A stretch of DNA of 52,485 nt from JAJDIA01 sp031555145 (GCA_031555145.1 JAVBUR010000039.1:1-52485); one strand, 5' to 3'; numbered from the stretch's first letter, positions 18,566 through 27,665 are shown. Made by a program: numbers and translations. The notes: generated by a model not told the origin, from the letters alone.

Positions 18566-18622
18566 CAGCTGGAGATACACTACACATATTCAAATAGCAA
18601 ACCCTACTCATTACAATCTGAA

Positions 18623-18796
18623 ATGAAATCCCGACACACTCCATATATAAAACCAGCTATTCGACTGGTAGATGCACCAGGTGCAACTATATGCTGTGTG
18701 TCACACCAGACAGAAAGTGAAGGGGTGATGATATCTAAGCCCCTATGCTTTCGTCTGAACACCAAAGTGCGACACCAGAAAGAAGATTCACGCTAA
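18623..18796 (+). CDS. Small peptide 2, Y-I-K-P-A motif
   Basis: 57 aa from ATG 18623; an in-frame TTG at 18563 would add 20 residues. Sequence starts MKSRHTPYIKPAIRLVDAPG, aligning with small peptide 1 (basic start, Y-x-K-P-A-[VI]-x-x-V-D), followed by a Cys pair (TICCVSHQ) at the place of the single Cys of peptide 1, and a diverged basic tail. It ends 18 bp before a second fimbrillin-like lipoprotein gene. On its own the frame would be doubtful. The shared motif and the repeated gene order are what support it. Confidence 0.55.
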   Translation: MKSRHTPYIKPAIRLVDAPGATICCVSHQTESEGVMISKPLCFRLNTKVRHQKEDSR

Positions 18797-18814
18797 CAAA
18801 CTACCCCAATAGAT

Positions 18815-19987
18815 ATGAAAACGATACAAACCACGCTCATCCTGCTTTGCTCTCTCTCATGGTTCCTTTCATGCTCCAATGAAGAGGGAAACGGGGTGAT
18901 GCCTCCCGAAACAAATACGCCAGTCTCACTTACGCTATCGGCCAGCCTGGACATACAGACCCATTCGGCGAACAATGGCTACCTGCATACAAAGGCTGGC
19001 ATAGCCGAAGACCGGTACACGGCTGAGGCCATCTATCTGATGGTACAAGATCCTTCCGCGGCGGAAGGGTGGACTCCCTACCCCATGATCCTGCAAAAAA
19101 ATGGAAATGCTGCCCGTTTTACGATGAATATAGTAGCGTTCAGTTCCGACAGAATTTTTATAGATAACGGAGTAGATGAACCCATAGAGATCAATTCCTA
19201 TACCCGGCTAATTTTCTCCTCCACCCCCCAAATCACTATTCAGGCCGAAACAGACAACGACAAGCTGACCCCGGATGGTAATCCGACGCTTAAACCCTAC
19301 GGGGAGAATCTATTCCGAAGCGAGAACTTCGCTATTATTCCATGGGCAAACGGAATCTACCTGCTCGGTAATTCTTTTACTGACGGGGAGGAGATTGTCT
19401 TTACATTAGACATGTTTCGCCAGACTGGCCTGCTGGAAGTAAACCTGGTATTATTCAGGAAAACAGAGGATAACCCCTCCCATATCACAGCCGGACATTT
19501 CAAGCCAGATTGTGCTGAAGTAGATTACTGGCAAATCACTCCCTATTTGAATGGATATACCGGTACATTTCGCATGGATCGTGACCCGGTTGACCCGTCG
19601 GTAGTTGGCGTCTATATGTTGTCGAACGGCATCCTGCCCTTTGAAGAAAGGAATATCTCCATTCCCATCGGAGAAGATGAACTATTCGACTGTAAAACCC
19701 ATGGGGCGTTTACAGATGCAACACCCTACCTGTTCTCTGGCCTACTATCCGGTGCTTCGCTTGATTTCCTGATTACAAACACGAAACCAGCCGTACCCGA
19801 AAGCCGGATCGCCACCATTGCGCTGCACGAGAATGAGAAGCTTGATCTAAACGAACGACGTACGATCAACGTCTTCATGAATATCACCGTACTAGAAGCT
19901 AATTTCACGGATAATAAACTAAAGGCTACTCCGCTTACAAGTGATAATAAAGAGACTTTACCGGACATTTTTTACACAGTAGAATAA
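18815..19987 (+). CDS. Fimbrillin-like lipoprotein 2
   Basis: 390 aa. Signal peptide with lipobox WFLSCSNEE, then SLTLSASLDIQTHSANNGYL and TKAG, the same fimbrillin-like opening as its paralogue. Shared blocks with the gene at 17351 include AIYLMVQDP, YGENLFRSENFAI, LLGNS, WQITPYLNGYTGTFRM, YLFSGLLSGASLDF and INVFMNIT. The tandem copy suggests an old duplication followed by strong divergence, typical of surface-exposed proteins. Function and exact fold are unproven. Confidence 0.75.
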   Translation: MKTIQTTLILLCSLSWFLSCSNEEGNGVMPPETNTPVSLTLSASLDIQTHSANNGYLHTKAGIAEDRYTAEAIYLMVQDPSAAEGWTPYPMILQKNGNAARFTMNIVAFSSDRIFIDNGVDEPIEINSYTRLIFSSTPQITIQAETDNDKLTPDGNPTLKPYGENLFRSENFAIIPWANGIYLLGNSFTDGEEIVFTLDMFRQTGLLEVNLVLFRKTEDNPSHITAGHFKPDCAEVDYWQITPYLNGYTGTFRMDRDPVDPSVVGVYMLSNGILPFEERNISIPIGEDELFDCKTHGAFTDATPYLFSGLLSGASLDFLITNTKPAVPESRIATIALHENEKLDLNERRTINVFMNITVLEANFTDNKLKATPLTSDNKETLPDIFYTVE

Positions 19988-20097
19988 CAGATTTACAGAA
20001 CCTGATTAAATAAGCCAGAGCAACAAACCTAAGCGACTGCAAGCTTCGAAAGGCAGAGCTGACTGATCGGTTGCCTGTGTAATTTGAATTAAAAAGA

Positions 20098-20118
20098 ATG
20101 ACATATTAAATATGTCAT
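20098..20118. promoter_or_regulatory. Perfect palindrome upstream of the polysaccharide locus
   Basis: ATGACATAT and ATATGTCAT form perfect 9-bp arms around TAA. It lies about 110 bp upstream of the -7 element. It could be an operator for a dimeric regulator or the terminator hairpin of the lipoprotein gene; no T-run follows, which favours the first. Confidence 0.5.
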
Positions 20119-20227
20119 AAAGATTCATAATTACGCATATAGCTATAATTTTATCACGTATATGAGTATATAATAAATTAATATGAAATTATTTATCTAT
20201 TTTTAGCTTCATATTGATTTTTTTATT

Positions 20228-20235
20228 TACATTTG
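20228..20235 (+). promoter_or_regulatory. -7 promoter element of the polysaccharide locus
   Basis: TACATTTG matches TAnnTTTG, 84 bp before the chosen ATG at 20319. No canonical -33 at 19-nt spacing. It supports the later start, because the longer frame from 20214 would begin upstream of this promoter. Confidence 0.5.
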
Positions 20236-20318
20236 CCAAACGTATTGTTACAGACGTCCTCCACTTGGGAGTGACGAACCTTTGTGTACCATACCTTTTC
20301 CGACCAAATTTCTACGCT

Positions 20319-21986
20319 ATGTTAACCAAAAGCGGACTAATATTACCTGACCGGGCTATACTGTCAAGATACTTCAATTACTGGATCGTATTCTTTTCCG
20401 ACCTGTTCTTCTCTGTATTTGCAACGGTGATTTCCTTCTTCTTTGTTGAGGTTGTATTAAACCTCCCGTTTTTCAACGGGCACTATGCAAGGAGCATTTG
20501 GCTATCTGCTTGCTGTAGTGCCTTTAGTTTTTATTGTACCCAAACCTACAAAGGTATTATCCGACGTTCCTCTTTCATGGATGCCGGGCGCATCGGCATA
20601 GCCTCCCTGCTGAAAGCCGGCTTGCTAAGCCCGCTCTATCTGCTCTTCCTCCTTCCTTCCTATCAGTTTAGTGTACTGCTATTTGTAGGCATTGCAGATA
20701 TGTTGTTTACCTCCTTCATCCTGATTACTGTACGGGTGATCGTCATCTTCTCGCACGAGTACATTAAAAAGAATGAAATCCAAAAAGGCTGGAGCAACTA
20801 CCATCACTTGCAGGAAATACGGATAGAAGATCTGCTGGAACGGAAAGAAATTGATATCAACATCGAAGAAATAGCCACCGTACTGAAAGGCAAAGTAGTG
20901 ATGGTGACCGGCGCCGCCGGATCGATCGGAAGCGAACTCTGCCGCTTACTTTGCACATTTGGCCTGAAACAGTTGGTCATGTACGATAATGCCGAGACAC
21001 CGATGCATACTATCCAACTGGAGTTGACGGAACGTTTCCCCGGTATCCAGTTTAATATGGTAATGGGGGACATACGAAATCGGAAGCGATTTGAACTGAT
21101 CTGCAAAAGCTATCTGCCACAAATCATCTACCATGTAGCTGCCTACAAACATGTTCCGATGATGGAAAACAATCCGTGCGAATCCGTGCTAACCAATGTG
21201 CTGGGTACGAGGGTGGTGGCCGATACCGCTTTGAAATATGGTGTTTCCAAATTCATCATGGTCTCGACCGACAAGGCCGTCAACCCAAGTAATGTGATGG
21301 GCGCCTCCAAACGGATAGCCGAATTGTATGTACAAAGCCTCGGACTGGCCGTACAGCAGGGAAGGCTGGTGGGACGGACGCGCTTTATCACGACACGCTT
21401 CGGGAATGTGCTGGGAAGTAATGGTTCTGTTATTCCCCGCTTCCGCGAACAATTAGCCAAAGGTGGTCCCCTGACAGTGACACACCCGGACATCATCCGC
21501 TATTTCATGACCATTCCCGAAGCTTGCCGCCTGGTGCTGGAAGCTTCACATATGGGAGCCGGGAATGAGATCTTCGTCTTCGACATGGGCAGCCCGGTCA
21601 GGATTGTGGACCTGGCCAAACGAATGATCCAACTGGCAGGTCTGAAACCGGAACGCGACATCCGCATCAAATTCACAGGCCTCCGCCCGGGCGAGAAACT
21701 CTATGAGGAGTTACTCACCGATAAAGAAAACCTGATTCCGACATTCAATAAACAAATCTTCCTGGCAAAAGTGTCAGAACATAACTATTTCGAAGTTGTT
21801 CCTCAGATTGACACTCTATGCACATTGGCTGAGTCGCTTGAAATAATGGAAACAGTACGCAAAATGAAAGCCATCATTCCAGAGTTCATCAGCCAAAGTT
21901 CTATATACGAGGATCTGGACGGTGAGCGGCCATTTGCCAATTACAGGTATGTCAAACCTTCGCTGGAGAAGTTGGCTAGGAGATAA
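20319..21986 (+). CDS. Nucleoside-diphosphate-sugar 4,6-dehydratase, PglF/CapD-like
   Basis: Membrane-bound dehydratase that makes UDP-4-keto-6-deoxy-GlcNAc, the first step towards bacillosamine- or FucNAc-type sugars. About 555 aa from ATG 20319; the frame is open from 20214 but that would start before the promoter. N-terminal half: four or so membrane helices and an NAD-binding linker. Catalytic half: Rossmann motif GAAGSIGSELCR, the DIRN turn, HVAAYKHVPMMENNP and STDKAVNPSNVMGASKR, all hallmark CapD/WbpM/PglF blocks. First gene of the locus. With the pglC-, pglD- and pglE-like genes 17-22 kb downstream it completes a bacillosamine-type set. Confidence 0.92.
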   Translation: MLTKSGLILPDRAILSRYFNYWIVFFSDLFFSVFATVISFFFVEVVLNLPFFNGHYARSIWLSACCSAFSFYCTQTYKGIIRRSSFMDAGRIGIASLLKAGLLSPLYLLFLLPSYQFSVLLFVGIADMLFTSFILITVRVIVIFSHEYIKKNEIQKGWSNYHHLQEIRIEDLLERKEIDINIEEIATVLKGKVVMVTGAAGSIGSELCRLLCTFGLKQLVMYDNAETPMHTIQLELTERFPGIQFNMVMGDIRNRKRFELICKSYLPQIIYHVAAYKHVPMMENNPCESVLTNVLGTRVVADTALKYGVSKFIMVSTDKAVNPSNVMGASKRIAELYVQSLGLAVQQGRLVGRTRFITTRFGNVLGSNGSVIPRFREQLAKGGPLTVTHPDIIRYFMTIPEACRLVLEASHMGAGNEIFVFDMGSPVRIVDLAKRMIQLAGLKPERDIRIKFTGLRPGEKLYEELLTDKENLIPTFNKQIFLAKVSEHNYFEVVPQIDTLCTLAESLEIMETVRKMKAIIPEFISQSSIYEDLDGERPFANYRYVKPSLEKLARR

Positions 21987-22017
21987 AAAAATAACATTTT
22001 TTAAACAACTGGTAACA

Positions 22018-23535
22018 TTGACTGAATCTGTCGCAAATAATAAACGCATAGCGAATAATACCCTTATTCTTTATGTAAGAATGCTCCTTGTAATGGGTAT
22101 CGGCCTATATACTTCCCGAGTAGTGCTGAACACACTTGGAGTAGAAGATTTCGGTATTTACAATGCAGTGGCTGGAGTTGTCAGTCTGTTTTCTTTTCTT
22201 AATATGTCTATGGCATCTTCTACACAACGCTATCTGACATTCGAATTAGGGATGAACAATCAGAAAGCATTGAAACAGGTCTTTTCAACCAGTCTACTCA
22301 TACATGCTTTAATTGCTTTAGTGGTAATCATCCTGCTTGAGCCTATTGGCCTTTATCTGCTTTATAACAAGATGGTCATACCTATTGACCGTATGGATAC
22401 AGCTATGTGGATATTTCAACTGTCACTTTTGGTAACTGTACTGTCTATACTGACTACCCCATGTCATGGGACGATTGTCGCTCACGAAAAAATGAGCATT
22501 TTCGCCTACATTTCGATCATTGATGCGTTTCTAAAGTTGGGAGGTGTTATTCTCCTGCAAGTAATGGTTGGTGACCATCTGAAACTATATACGATACTGA
22601 TTTTTTGTGTTCAACTGTTATCCACCGTTCTTTACTTTCGTTATTGTGTCACACATTTTAAAGAATGCCGGTTCCGCAGGTATTGGAATCCTGTTCTATG
22701 CAGGGAAATCGCTGGATTTGCCGGATGGAACCTGTTTGGAAATCTGGCTGCTGTTTCTTTTACACAAGGATTGAATATATTGCTCAATATCTTTTTTAAC
22801 CCAACAGTGAATGCCGCCCGAGGGATTGCCGTCCAGGTACAAGCGGTCGTTTACCAATTTTGCAGTAGCTTTCAGACAGCTCTAAATCCCCAGATAACTA
22901 AAACGTATGCAAATGGTGAATTGGTTCAAATGCATACCTTGATTATCCGTAGCTCCAAGTTCTCGTTCTTTTTACTGTTCTTTCTCTCATTACCTATTTT
23001 GTTTGAAACGCCACTTTTGTTGAAATGGTGGTTAGGGATTGTCCCGGACCATACAGTGGACTTTTTACGTATCATCCTAATCACATCGATGATAGATGCT
23101 ACCGCCAATCCGTTGATGACTTCAGCACAGGCTACAGGCAGTATACGTCTTTATCAATCTGTTGTGGGTAGTCTTTTGTTACTTATTCTGCCCTTCTCTT
23201 ACGTTGCCTTAAAGATGGGAGGAAAACCTGAGTCGGTTTTCCTGATACACCTATCAATTACCTGTATAGCCTGGGTTGTGCGTTTATATATGATTCACCG
23301 GATGATACACCTCTCCATACGCATTTATATAAAACAGGTTTTATTACCTATTGTAGGAGTTGTTATCACCTCTATACTCCCTCTTTGGGCGATTTGGCCA
23401 TTAATGATGGAAAACCGGATACGCCTTCTCATTACAATCTGTATCTCCATCGCTTCTGTTCTTCTGAGTGTGTTCTTACTGGGACTTGAAAAAGAGGAAC
23501 GCTGCTTATTACAGGAGAAAATATACAGCAGATAA
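22018..23535 (+). CDS. Polysaccharide flippase (Wzx-like)
   Basis: About 505 aa with 12-14 membrane helices, a MATE/MOP-superfamily flippase that moves the lipid-linked repeat unit across the inner membrane. The opening NNKRIANNTLILYVRMLL then SRVVLNTLGVEDFGIYNAVAG is characteristic of Bacteroidota Wzx proteins. I place the start at TTG 22018 (M-T-E-S-V-A-N-N-K-R); a GTG at 21922 is in frame but would overlap the dehydratase by 65 bp and add a non-conserved tail. Base composition drops in G+C from this gene on. Confidence 0.88.
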   Translation: MTESVANNKRIANNTLILYVRMLLVMGIGLYTSRVVLNTLGVEDFGIYNAVAGVVSLFSFLNMSMASSTQRYLTFELGMNNQKALKQVFSTSLLIHALIALVVIILLEPIGLYLLYNKMVIPIDRMDTAMWIFQLSLLVTVLSILTTPCHGTIVAHEKMSIFAYISIIDAFLKLGGVILLQVMVGDHLKLYTILIFCVQLLSTVLYFRYCVTHFKECRFRRYWNPVLCREIAGFAGWNLFGNLAAVSFTQGLNILLNIFFNPTVNAARGIAVQVQAVVYQFCSSFQTALNPQITKTYANGELVQMHTLIIRSSKFSFFLLFFLSLPILFETPLLLKWWLGIVPDHTVDFLRIILITSMIDATANPLMTSAQATGSIRLYQSVVGSLLLLILPFSYVALKMGGKPESVFLIHLSITCIAWVVRLYMIHRMIHLSIRIYIKQVLLPIVGVVITSILPLWAIWPLMMENRIRLLITICISIASVLLSVFLLGLEKEERCLLQEKIYSR

Positions 23536-23546
23536 AAGTTAGTTGA

Positions 23547-24695
23547 ATGATAAACAGTAAAGAGAAATCTGATTGCTGTGGCTGTGGGGCTTGTGTACAA
23601 CGCTGCCCGATGAGTTGCATTTCAATGATAGAAGATAGCGAAGGCTTCTTGTATCCACAGATTAATCAGAGCCTGTGTGTGGATTGTACTATATGTGAAT
23701 CCGTCTGTCCGGTTATTCATCAGAGAGAAAAAAGAACTCCGCTGTATGTATATGCAGCTAAAAACCCGGATGAAGCCATTCGCATAAAAAGTTCTTCTGG
23801 AGGGATCTTCACCTTATTGGCAGAGAGCGTAATAAACGAAGGAGGTGTTGTCTTTGGCGCACGCTTCAATGAGCATTGGGAGGTGATTCATCACTATACA
23901 GAAACGGTTAAAGGTATTGCTCCCTTTCGGGGATCCAAATATGTACAAAGTAAGATTGGGAGTACGTTCGAGCAAGCCGAAATGTTCCTGAAACAAGGAC
24001 GTAAAGTGTTATTTAGTGGCACTCCTTGCCAAATTGCCGGATTAAAAAGATTCTTGCGTATGTCATATGATCATCTACTAACAATTGACATTGTATGCCA
24101 TGGCGTCCCCAGCCCTAAGGTATGGAGGATGTATCTGAAGGATATCTCGGAAGGAAAACAAATCGAACAAATTTCTTTTCGAGACAAAAGCAATGGATGG
24201 AAGGCGTACTATTTCAGTATTCACTATGATTCGTCAGCTTATAAAGAACCCAAAGCGTCCAATCTATACATTAAAGGCTTTTTGAATAGCTTATACCTCC
24301 GTCCATCCTGCTATGCCTGTCCATCAAAAGGTTTGATAAGCGGAAGTGATATTACCTTAGGCGACTACTGGGGGATACACCTTGTGTTACCTGGCTTTGA
24401 TGATGACAAGGGGGTTGGGTTAGTGATCCTAAACACAGAAAAAGGGAAGAACTCCTATGATAGTACGACGGCCGAAAGCAAAAGGACAGACTTCCAGAAA
24501 GCATTGAAAGGCAATTCACCATTAGAAAGGTCGCCCTTGCGTCCGATCCGACGAACAGCCTTTTTCCAGGATTTAACTACTTCTACATTGATTAAGAAAC
24601 TACAAAAGTACACGTGTGTTTCGTTTAAGACTAAACTCAAAAGATCCATTCGTGGATTTATTCAAGCGCTTGTGCCCAAAACAAAACAACACTAA
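23547..24695 (+). CDS. Fe-S protein of the F420 hydrogenase/dehydrogenase beta-subunit family
   Basis: 382 aa. N-terminal double 4Fe-4S ferredoxin region (CCGCGACVQRCPMSC and CVDCTICESVCPV), then the FrhB-like N- and C-terminal domains (SSGGIFTLLAE; VLFSGTPCQIAGLKRFL; DIVCHGVPSPKVW; CYACPSKGLISGSDITLGDYWG). Proteins of this kind are common in Bacteroidota polysaccharide loci, almost always next to a pyruvyltransferase as here, with a presumed redox role in sugar modification. The exact reaction is unknown. 4 bp before the pyruvyltransferase start. Confidence 0.88.
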   Translation: MINSKEKSDCCGCGACVQRCPMSCISMIEDSEGFLYPQINQSLCVDCTICESVCPVIHQREKRTPLYVYAAKNPDEAIRIKSSSGGIFTLLAESVINEGGVVFGARFNEHWEVIHHYTETVKGIAPFRGSKYVQSKIGSTFEQAEMFLKQGRKVLFSGTPCQIAGLKRFLRMSYDHLLTIDIVCHGVPSPKVWRMYLKDISEGKQIEQISFRDKSNGWKAYYFSIHYDSSAYKEPKASNLYIKGFLNSLYLRPSCYACPSKGLISGSDITLGDYWGIHLVLPGFDDDKGVGLVILNTEKGKNSYDSTTAESKRTDFQKALKGNSPLERSPLRPIRRTAFFQDLTTSTLIKKLQKYTCVSFKTKLKRSIRGFIQALVPKTKQH

Positions 24696-24699
24696 TGAT

Positions 24700-25866
24700 A
24701 TGAAAATCTGTATTCTTACTCAATCATTACAGACTAATTATGGGGGCATCCTTCAGGCATACGCTCTACAAACGGTGTTAAAACGTATGGGCCATGAAGT
24801 CGTGACAGACAGGCATGGGGCGCCTTTTAGCAAACCGATATCCTTGCCTAAGCGTATCATTCATTTCGGCTACCATTTTATTAAACGGTTTTTCCTGCAA
24901 GATATACATTACAATCCTTTCCGTTTTCTTTTCTCATCCCATAAACATCGTCTCGAGATCCGCCAAAAGCAAATAGCACTACATATATACCGATTTGTAG
25001 ACACACATATGCATACCATCGACTTTTTCCAGGGGAAACAAACACCTCCTCAAAAGATGCTTGATCAATTTGAGGCATTGGTAGTGGGAAGCGACCAGAT
25101 ATGGCGGCCGGCTTACAGTTATGTTCCTGCTTATTTTCTGGATTTTGCTAAAGGAAAGGCGATTAGGCGAGTGGCTTATGCTGCCTCCTTTGGGGTAAAT
25201 GATTGGACGTTTACACCTGTAACCACAACGATATGTGCCACACTGGCCAAACAATTTGATGCGATCTCAGTACGTGAAGACTCAGGGGTTGAATTATGCC
25301 GTACGCATTTAAACGTGGAAGCGCAACACTTACTCGACCCAACCCTGTTGTTAGAAAAGAACGATTATCTGCAGATAATTGAAGAAAGAGAAGAAGAGGT
25401 CTGTACAAAGAGGATCATGTGCTATATCTTGGATCAATCGCCTGAGACACAAGAAGTAGTTTGCCGTATTTCCTCAAAATTAGAGTTAAGTCCATTGGAA
25501 ATAATGCCAAAAAAAAAATTCACGGCGAAAACCACTGATGTGTCGGGCTGTGTCTATCCCTCCGTATCAGAATGGATTATCGGCTTTCGTGATGCTGCAT
25601 TTGTTATTACGGATTCATTTCACGGAACTATTTTTGCCTTGATATTCAACAAACCTTTTGTGGTCATCTCCAATTCAAAACGAGGAGCCGCCCGGTTGAC
25701 CTCACTGCTGCGTATTTTTAGTCTTGAGAATCATATCCTATACTCGCCGGAGGAACTGAGCGACCAGCATTTGTTACCTATAGATTATGTACGGGTCAAT
25801 CAAGTAAAAAAAGAGTGCCAGCAGAAATCGCTTGACTTTCTTAAAAGGCATACACAGCAGCACTAA
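24700..25866 (+). CDS. Polysaccharide pyruvyltransferase family protein
   Basis: About 388 aa, WcaK/CsaB fold. N-terminal TNYGGILQAYALQTVLKRMGHEV, the central VGSDQIWRPAY, the DPTLLL segment and the ITDSFHGTIFALIFNKPFVV motif are family hallmarks. Expected to attach a ketal-linked pyruvate (or a related group) to a sugar of the repeat unit, adding negative charge. The start is the ATG at 24700 because the longer frame overlaps the Fe-S gene. The Fe-S partner immediately upstream suggests joint action. Confidence 0.9.
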   Translation: MKICILTQSLQTNYGGILQAYALQTVLKRMGHEVVTDRHGAPFSKPISLPKRIIHFGYHFIKRFFLQDIHYNPFRFLFSSHKHRLEIRQKQIALHIYRFVDTHMHTIDFFQGKQTPPQKMLDQFEALVVGSDQIWRPAYSYVPAYFLDFAKGKAIRRVAYAASFGVNDWTFTPVTTTICATLAKQFDAISVREDSGVELCRTHLNVEAQHLLDPTLLLEKNDYLQIIEEREEEVCTKRIMCYILDQSPETQEVVCRISSKLELSPLEIMPKKKFTAKTTDVSGCVYPSVSEWIIGFRDAAFVITDSFHGTIFALIFNKPFVVISNSKRGAARLTSLLRIFSLENHILYSPEELSDQHLLPIDYVRVNQVKKECQQKSLDFLKRHTQQH

Positions 25867-25879
25867 AGTCAATTTCCAC

Positions 25880-27637
25880 ATGAGAAAATATGTAATATTC
25901 CTGAAAAGGAGAATAATAATCACCTATCTGAGGAACAAACCATATCCCGCAAACAGGTGTATACATCGACTCAACATGCCTTTCGTAATCAAACGAAGAG
26001 AACAAAAGAAACTCACCTCAACCTCCATATTTGGCGTAGATGTGCCACTCGACAGAATAGATTGGCAATGTGACTACAAGTCCGGATTTAAATACCCAAT
26101 GATAAAATCAGAAAAAATAAAATATCACTTATTATATAACCAGGGAATTGATGTGATATTCCCTTGGGAACTATCCCGCTTCTATTTTGCGATAGACCTT
26201 GCCATACGGTATGTAAGTACAAAAGACAAGCACTACTACTACCAATTCAAAACAATGGTCACCGACTGGATCACCCGGAATCCATTATTGTACGGAATCA
26301 ATTGGACCAGTGGCATGGATGTGAGCATACGTGCATCCAATTGGATAGTAGCATGCAACCTCTTTGGCAGAATCTTTTTTCACGATCATGCCTTCTGCCT
26401 GAAAGTATCTGTATCTCTATCCAACCACCTCGGTTATATCAATCACCTGTTATGGTATTCTACGCCCAACAACCACAAAGTGAGTCATTACTGTGGACTG
26501 TTACTATTAGCCCTTTCGTTTTCCTCCAAACGGGGAAAGCCAAGAGCGATCAGAAAAGCTATCTCTGGAATTGAAGCATGCATGTCTACACAAGTATTTG
26601 TAGATGGGACAAATTTTGAGCATGCCATTCCATATCACCGATTAGTACTCGAAATGTTTGGTTTCACTACACTTATTGCGCAAAACAACCAGCTGACGTT
26701 TTCAGCCGCTTATTATCAACAGCTGTTTAAGATGTTTGAGTTCACAGCCGCCTGCATAGACCGGAATGGGAATGCGCCTCAAATAGGAGATAATGACAGT
26801 GGACATTTTTTGATCTGGGATCCTGCGAACGAACATGACTATCGTTATCTGCTTTCACTGGGAGAAGCTATTTTTACTCACACATTCGCCTGGCAACCAA
26901 AGAACAACGACAATCGACTATCCTTTTCTAACAAGGAGAGTATACACCTCGCCGCCTATCATATCATCCCACAGAAACAAAATGACCTACTGGCCTTCGA
27001 GGAAGGTGGGTATTATATGTTGAAGAATAACTTATTTCACTTGGTCGTCTTCTGTCCTTCATGCATATCAGGTGGGCATCGGCATTTCGATAGCGGGAGT
27101 TTTACATTGTCATATAAAGGCACACCCATTATTGTAGACCCGGGGAGCTATGTATATACAGGTGATCTGAAAACACGATGTGCATTCAGGGATTATTATT
27201 CGCACAACCTCTATGTAGAAAAAGGGTATCAGAACCCTGCTGATTCCTATTTTGGCATAAAAACGGATCGGACCTGCCGAGTGATCCAACATTCACAGAC
27301 TGAATTGGTTTTCGAAACAGAGCTTAGCAAAGATACAAAGATACAACGTCAGTTTCAGTTAACACCCCATGCGTTGCATATCAATGATGCCATTGAGAGT
27401 AGTAAGAAAGTGGAGTCATATCTGCATTTCTACGGTTCGCCGATTACGGAAGAAGCTACTGGAAACTACAGGCTCAGGTCTGATTTACGACTAAGTCTTC
27501 CAGATAAACATTCAGGGCAAATCACATGGGGCAACTATGACTATTCGCCTTCGTATGGCGTACGAATGTCCTATCCACTCCTATGCATATCTGCCGAGAA
27601 TAAACTATTGATGTCATTTATAGCCCTACACAATTAA
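25880..27637 (+). CDS. Heparinase II/III-like protein
   Basis: About 585 aa. N-terminal alpha/alpha toroid (WELSRFYFAIDLAIRY; TSGMDVSIRASNWIVACNL; TPNNHKVSHYCGLLLLALSF) and C-terminal beta-sandwich (GGHRHFDSGSFTLSYKGTPI, VDPGSYVYTGDLKTRCAFRD, SHNLYVE) of the heparinase II/III family. No signal peptide: the N-terminus is basic (MRKYVIFLKRR), so it may act in the cytoplasm or at the membrane. Family members are uronate-polysaccharide lyases, and similar proteins inside capsule loci may edit or epimerise uronic residues. Fits with the UDP-uronate dehydrogenase at 50869. Confidence 0.87.
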   Translation: MRKYVIFLKRRIIITYLRNKPYPANRCIHRLNMPFVIKRREQKKLTSTSIFGVDVPLDRIDWQCDYKSGFKYPMIKSEKIKYHLLYNQGIDVIFPWELSRFYFAIDLAIRYVSTKDKHYYYQFKTMVTDWITRNPLLYGINWTSGMDVSIRASNWIVACNLFGRIFFHDHAFCLKVSVSLSNHLGYINHLLWYSTPNNHKVSHYCGLLLLALSFSSKRGKPRAIRKAISGIEACMSTQVFVDGTNFEHAIPYHRLVLEMFGFTTLIAQNNQLTFSAAYYQQLFKMFEFTAACIDRNGNAPQIGDNDSGHFLIWDPANEHDYRYLLSLGEAIFTHTFAWQPKNNDNRLSFSNKESIHLAAYHIIPQKQNDLLAFEEGGYYMLKNNLFHLVVFCPSCISGGHRHFDSGSFTLSYKGTPIIVDPGSYVYTGDLKTRCAFRDYYSHNLYVEKGYQNPADSYFGIKTDRTCRVIQHSQTELVFETELSKDTKIQRQFQLTPHALHINDAIESSKKVESYLHFYGSPITEEATGNYRLRSDLRLSLPDKHSGQITWGNYDYSPSYGVRMSYPLLCISAENKLLMSFIALHN

Positions 27638-27665
27638 TGGGAGCATCATACCTCAGAAGTAATCT

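Larger units (their letters stand above)
19988..20318. other. Regulatory region before the polysaccharide locus
   Basis: 331 bp without a gene, strongly A+T-rich in its second half. It contains a perfect palindrome (20098-20118) and a -7 element (20228-20235). No UpxY/NusG-like antiterminator gene precedes the locus, and no long inverted repeats suggesting an invertible promoter were seen. Confidence 0.65.

Noticed and set aside
18497..18622. Extra coding sequence before small peptide 2
   Set aside because: The upstream in-frame TTG lies just after a terminator hairpin and adds a stretch with no resemblance to peptide 1.
20214..20318. Longer N-terminus for the dehydratase
   Set aside because: It would start from TTG upstream of the -7 element; the ATG at 20319 gives the normal family start.
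21922..22017. Longer N-terminus for the flippase
   Set aside because: GTG start would overlap the dehydratase by 65 bp; the family consensus begins near the TTG at 22018.
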